Below, piece after piece: positions 5,349-5,506 of a DNA stretch of 5,506 nt. The notes under the pieces were generated by a model. The model did not search any database. It had not been told where the DNA came from and was given only the letters and a program-made list of their open reading frames with translations. The position numbers and the translations under genes are program-made. The first letter of the stretch is position 1. Every line of letters starts with the position of its first letter. The stretch is taken from NCBI GenBank assembly GCA_021788515.1, contig JAJYKN010000129.1, forward strand, positions 1-5,506, read 5' to 3'. This DNA is from Nitrospirota bacterium (GTDB lineage Bacteria; Nitrospirota; UBA9217).

Positions 5349-5506
5349 CTGCCGAAGGAGACTATCGAGGCATATCAGAGGGTAGGGCATTTCGGGGAGA
5401 CGTCGTCCGAAGACAGGACCTTCTTCGCCATGGACCCCGACTCGGCGGCCAGGAGCTTCGAGCTGGGCTGGAAGGAGATAGGCAGGATGCGGGGGCCCGA
5501 AGAAAG
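5349..5506 (+). pseudogene. Continuation of the ATPase frame beyond an in-frame TAG
   Basis: After the TAG at 5346-5348 the same frame stays open for 52 codons to the window end and reads like protein: ETIEAYQRVGHFGETSSED, then FFAMDPDSAARSFELGWKEI and GRMRG. Codon style (four AGG, one ATA) matches the part before the stop. The gene therefore probably continues through, and the TAG is a sequencing or assembly error, a nonsense mutation or a recoded codon. The local sequence GGCTAGCTG would read Gly-Tyr-Leu if the TAG were TAC, a single base change. The natural end of the gene is outside the window. No new start with a ribosome binding site is seen after the TAG. Confidence 0.6.

Noticed and set aside
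1..5506. tRNA, rRNA, CRISPR array, insertion sequence, toxin-antitoxin or defence system
   Set aside because: No cloverleaf, regularly spaced repeats, transposase motif, terminal inverted repeats or paired small genes were found on either strand.

Overview
The window has two parts that do not appear to come from the same genome. Positions 1 to about 4740 look like one stretch of a moderately GC-rich Gram-negative-type bacterium. Its protein styles (GcvH, Lpd, DegP) would suit an anaerobic lineage such as Nitrospirota or Desulfobacterota-like groups, but that placement is an inference from memory. From about 4740 to the end the sequence reads as an archaeal gene: a RecA/KaiC/GvpD-like ATPase with AGG-rich arginine and ATA isoleucine codons. 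The change happens within a few bases and cuts genes on both sides, so a metagenome assembly chimera is the simplest explanation. A genuine rearrangement cannot be excluded from the sequence alone.

Bacterial part, left to right. (1) The 3' end of gcvH, the lipoyl carrier of the glycine cleavage system, ends at 134 and is closed by a strong rho-independent terminator. (2) After a leader of about 230 bp comes lpdA (dihydrolipoyl dehydrogenase, the FAD/NAD L-protein), + strand, 363-1760. It probably reoxidises the dihydrolipoyl arm of GcvH and perhaps of 2-oxoacid dehydrogenases. (3) Convergent and touching it with no gap is a second, distant flavin disulfide reductase on the minus strand (1761-3152). 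It resembles mycothione reductase more than Lpd, and its NAD(P) site lacks the acidic residue that favours NADH. (4) An intergenic region of about 250 bp holds a weak promoter and a long perfect hairpin of heptameric repeats. (5) A small hypothetical gene (71 aa, minus strand, 3406-3621) has a very good ribosome binding site. (6) A truncated DegP/HtrA periplasmic protease (minus strand, 3740 to about 4741) keeps the catalytic Asp and Ser and both PDZ domains. It lacks the signal peptide, LoopA region and catalytic His, which would lie beyond the junction.

Archaeal part. On the + strand from about 4740 there is the 3' portion of a two-domain KaiC/RAD55-like ATPase. It holds the Walker B half of one RecA fold and then a second RecA-like fold with a degenerate P-loop. 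An in-frame TAG lies at 5346-5348, and the frame continues open and protein-like to the window end.

I see no RNA genes, CRISPR array, insertion sequence or defence cassette. The observations most worth checking are the chimeric junction, the in-frame TAG, and the mycothione-reductase-like enzyme. I found no convincing new multi-gene system.
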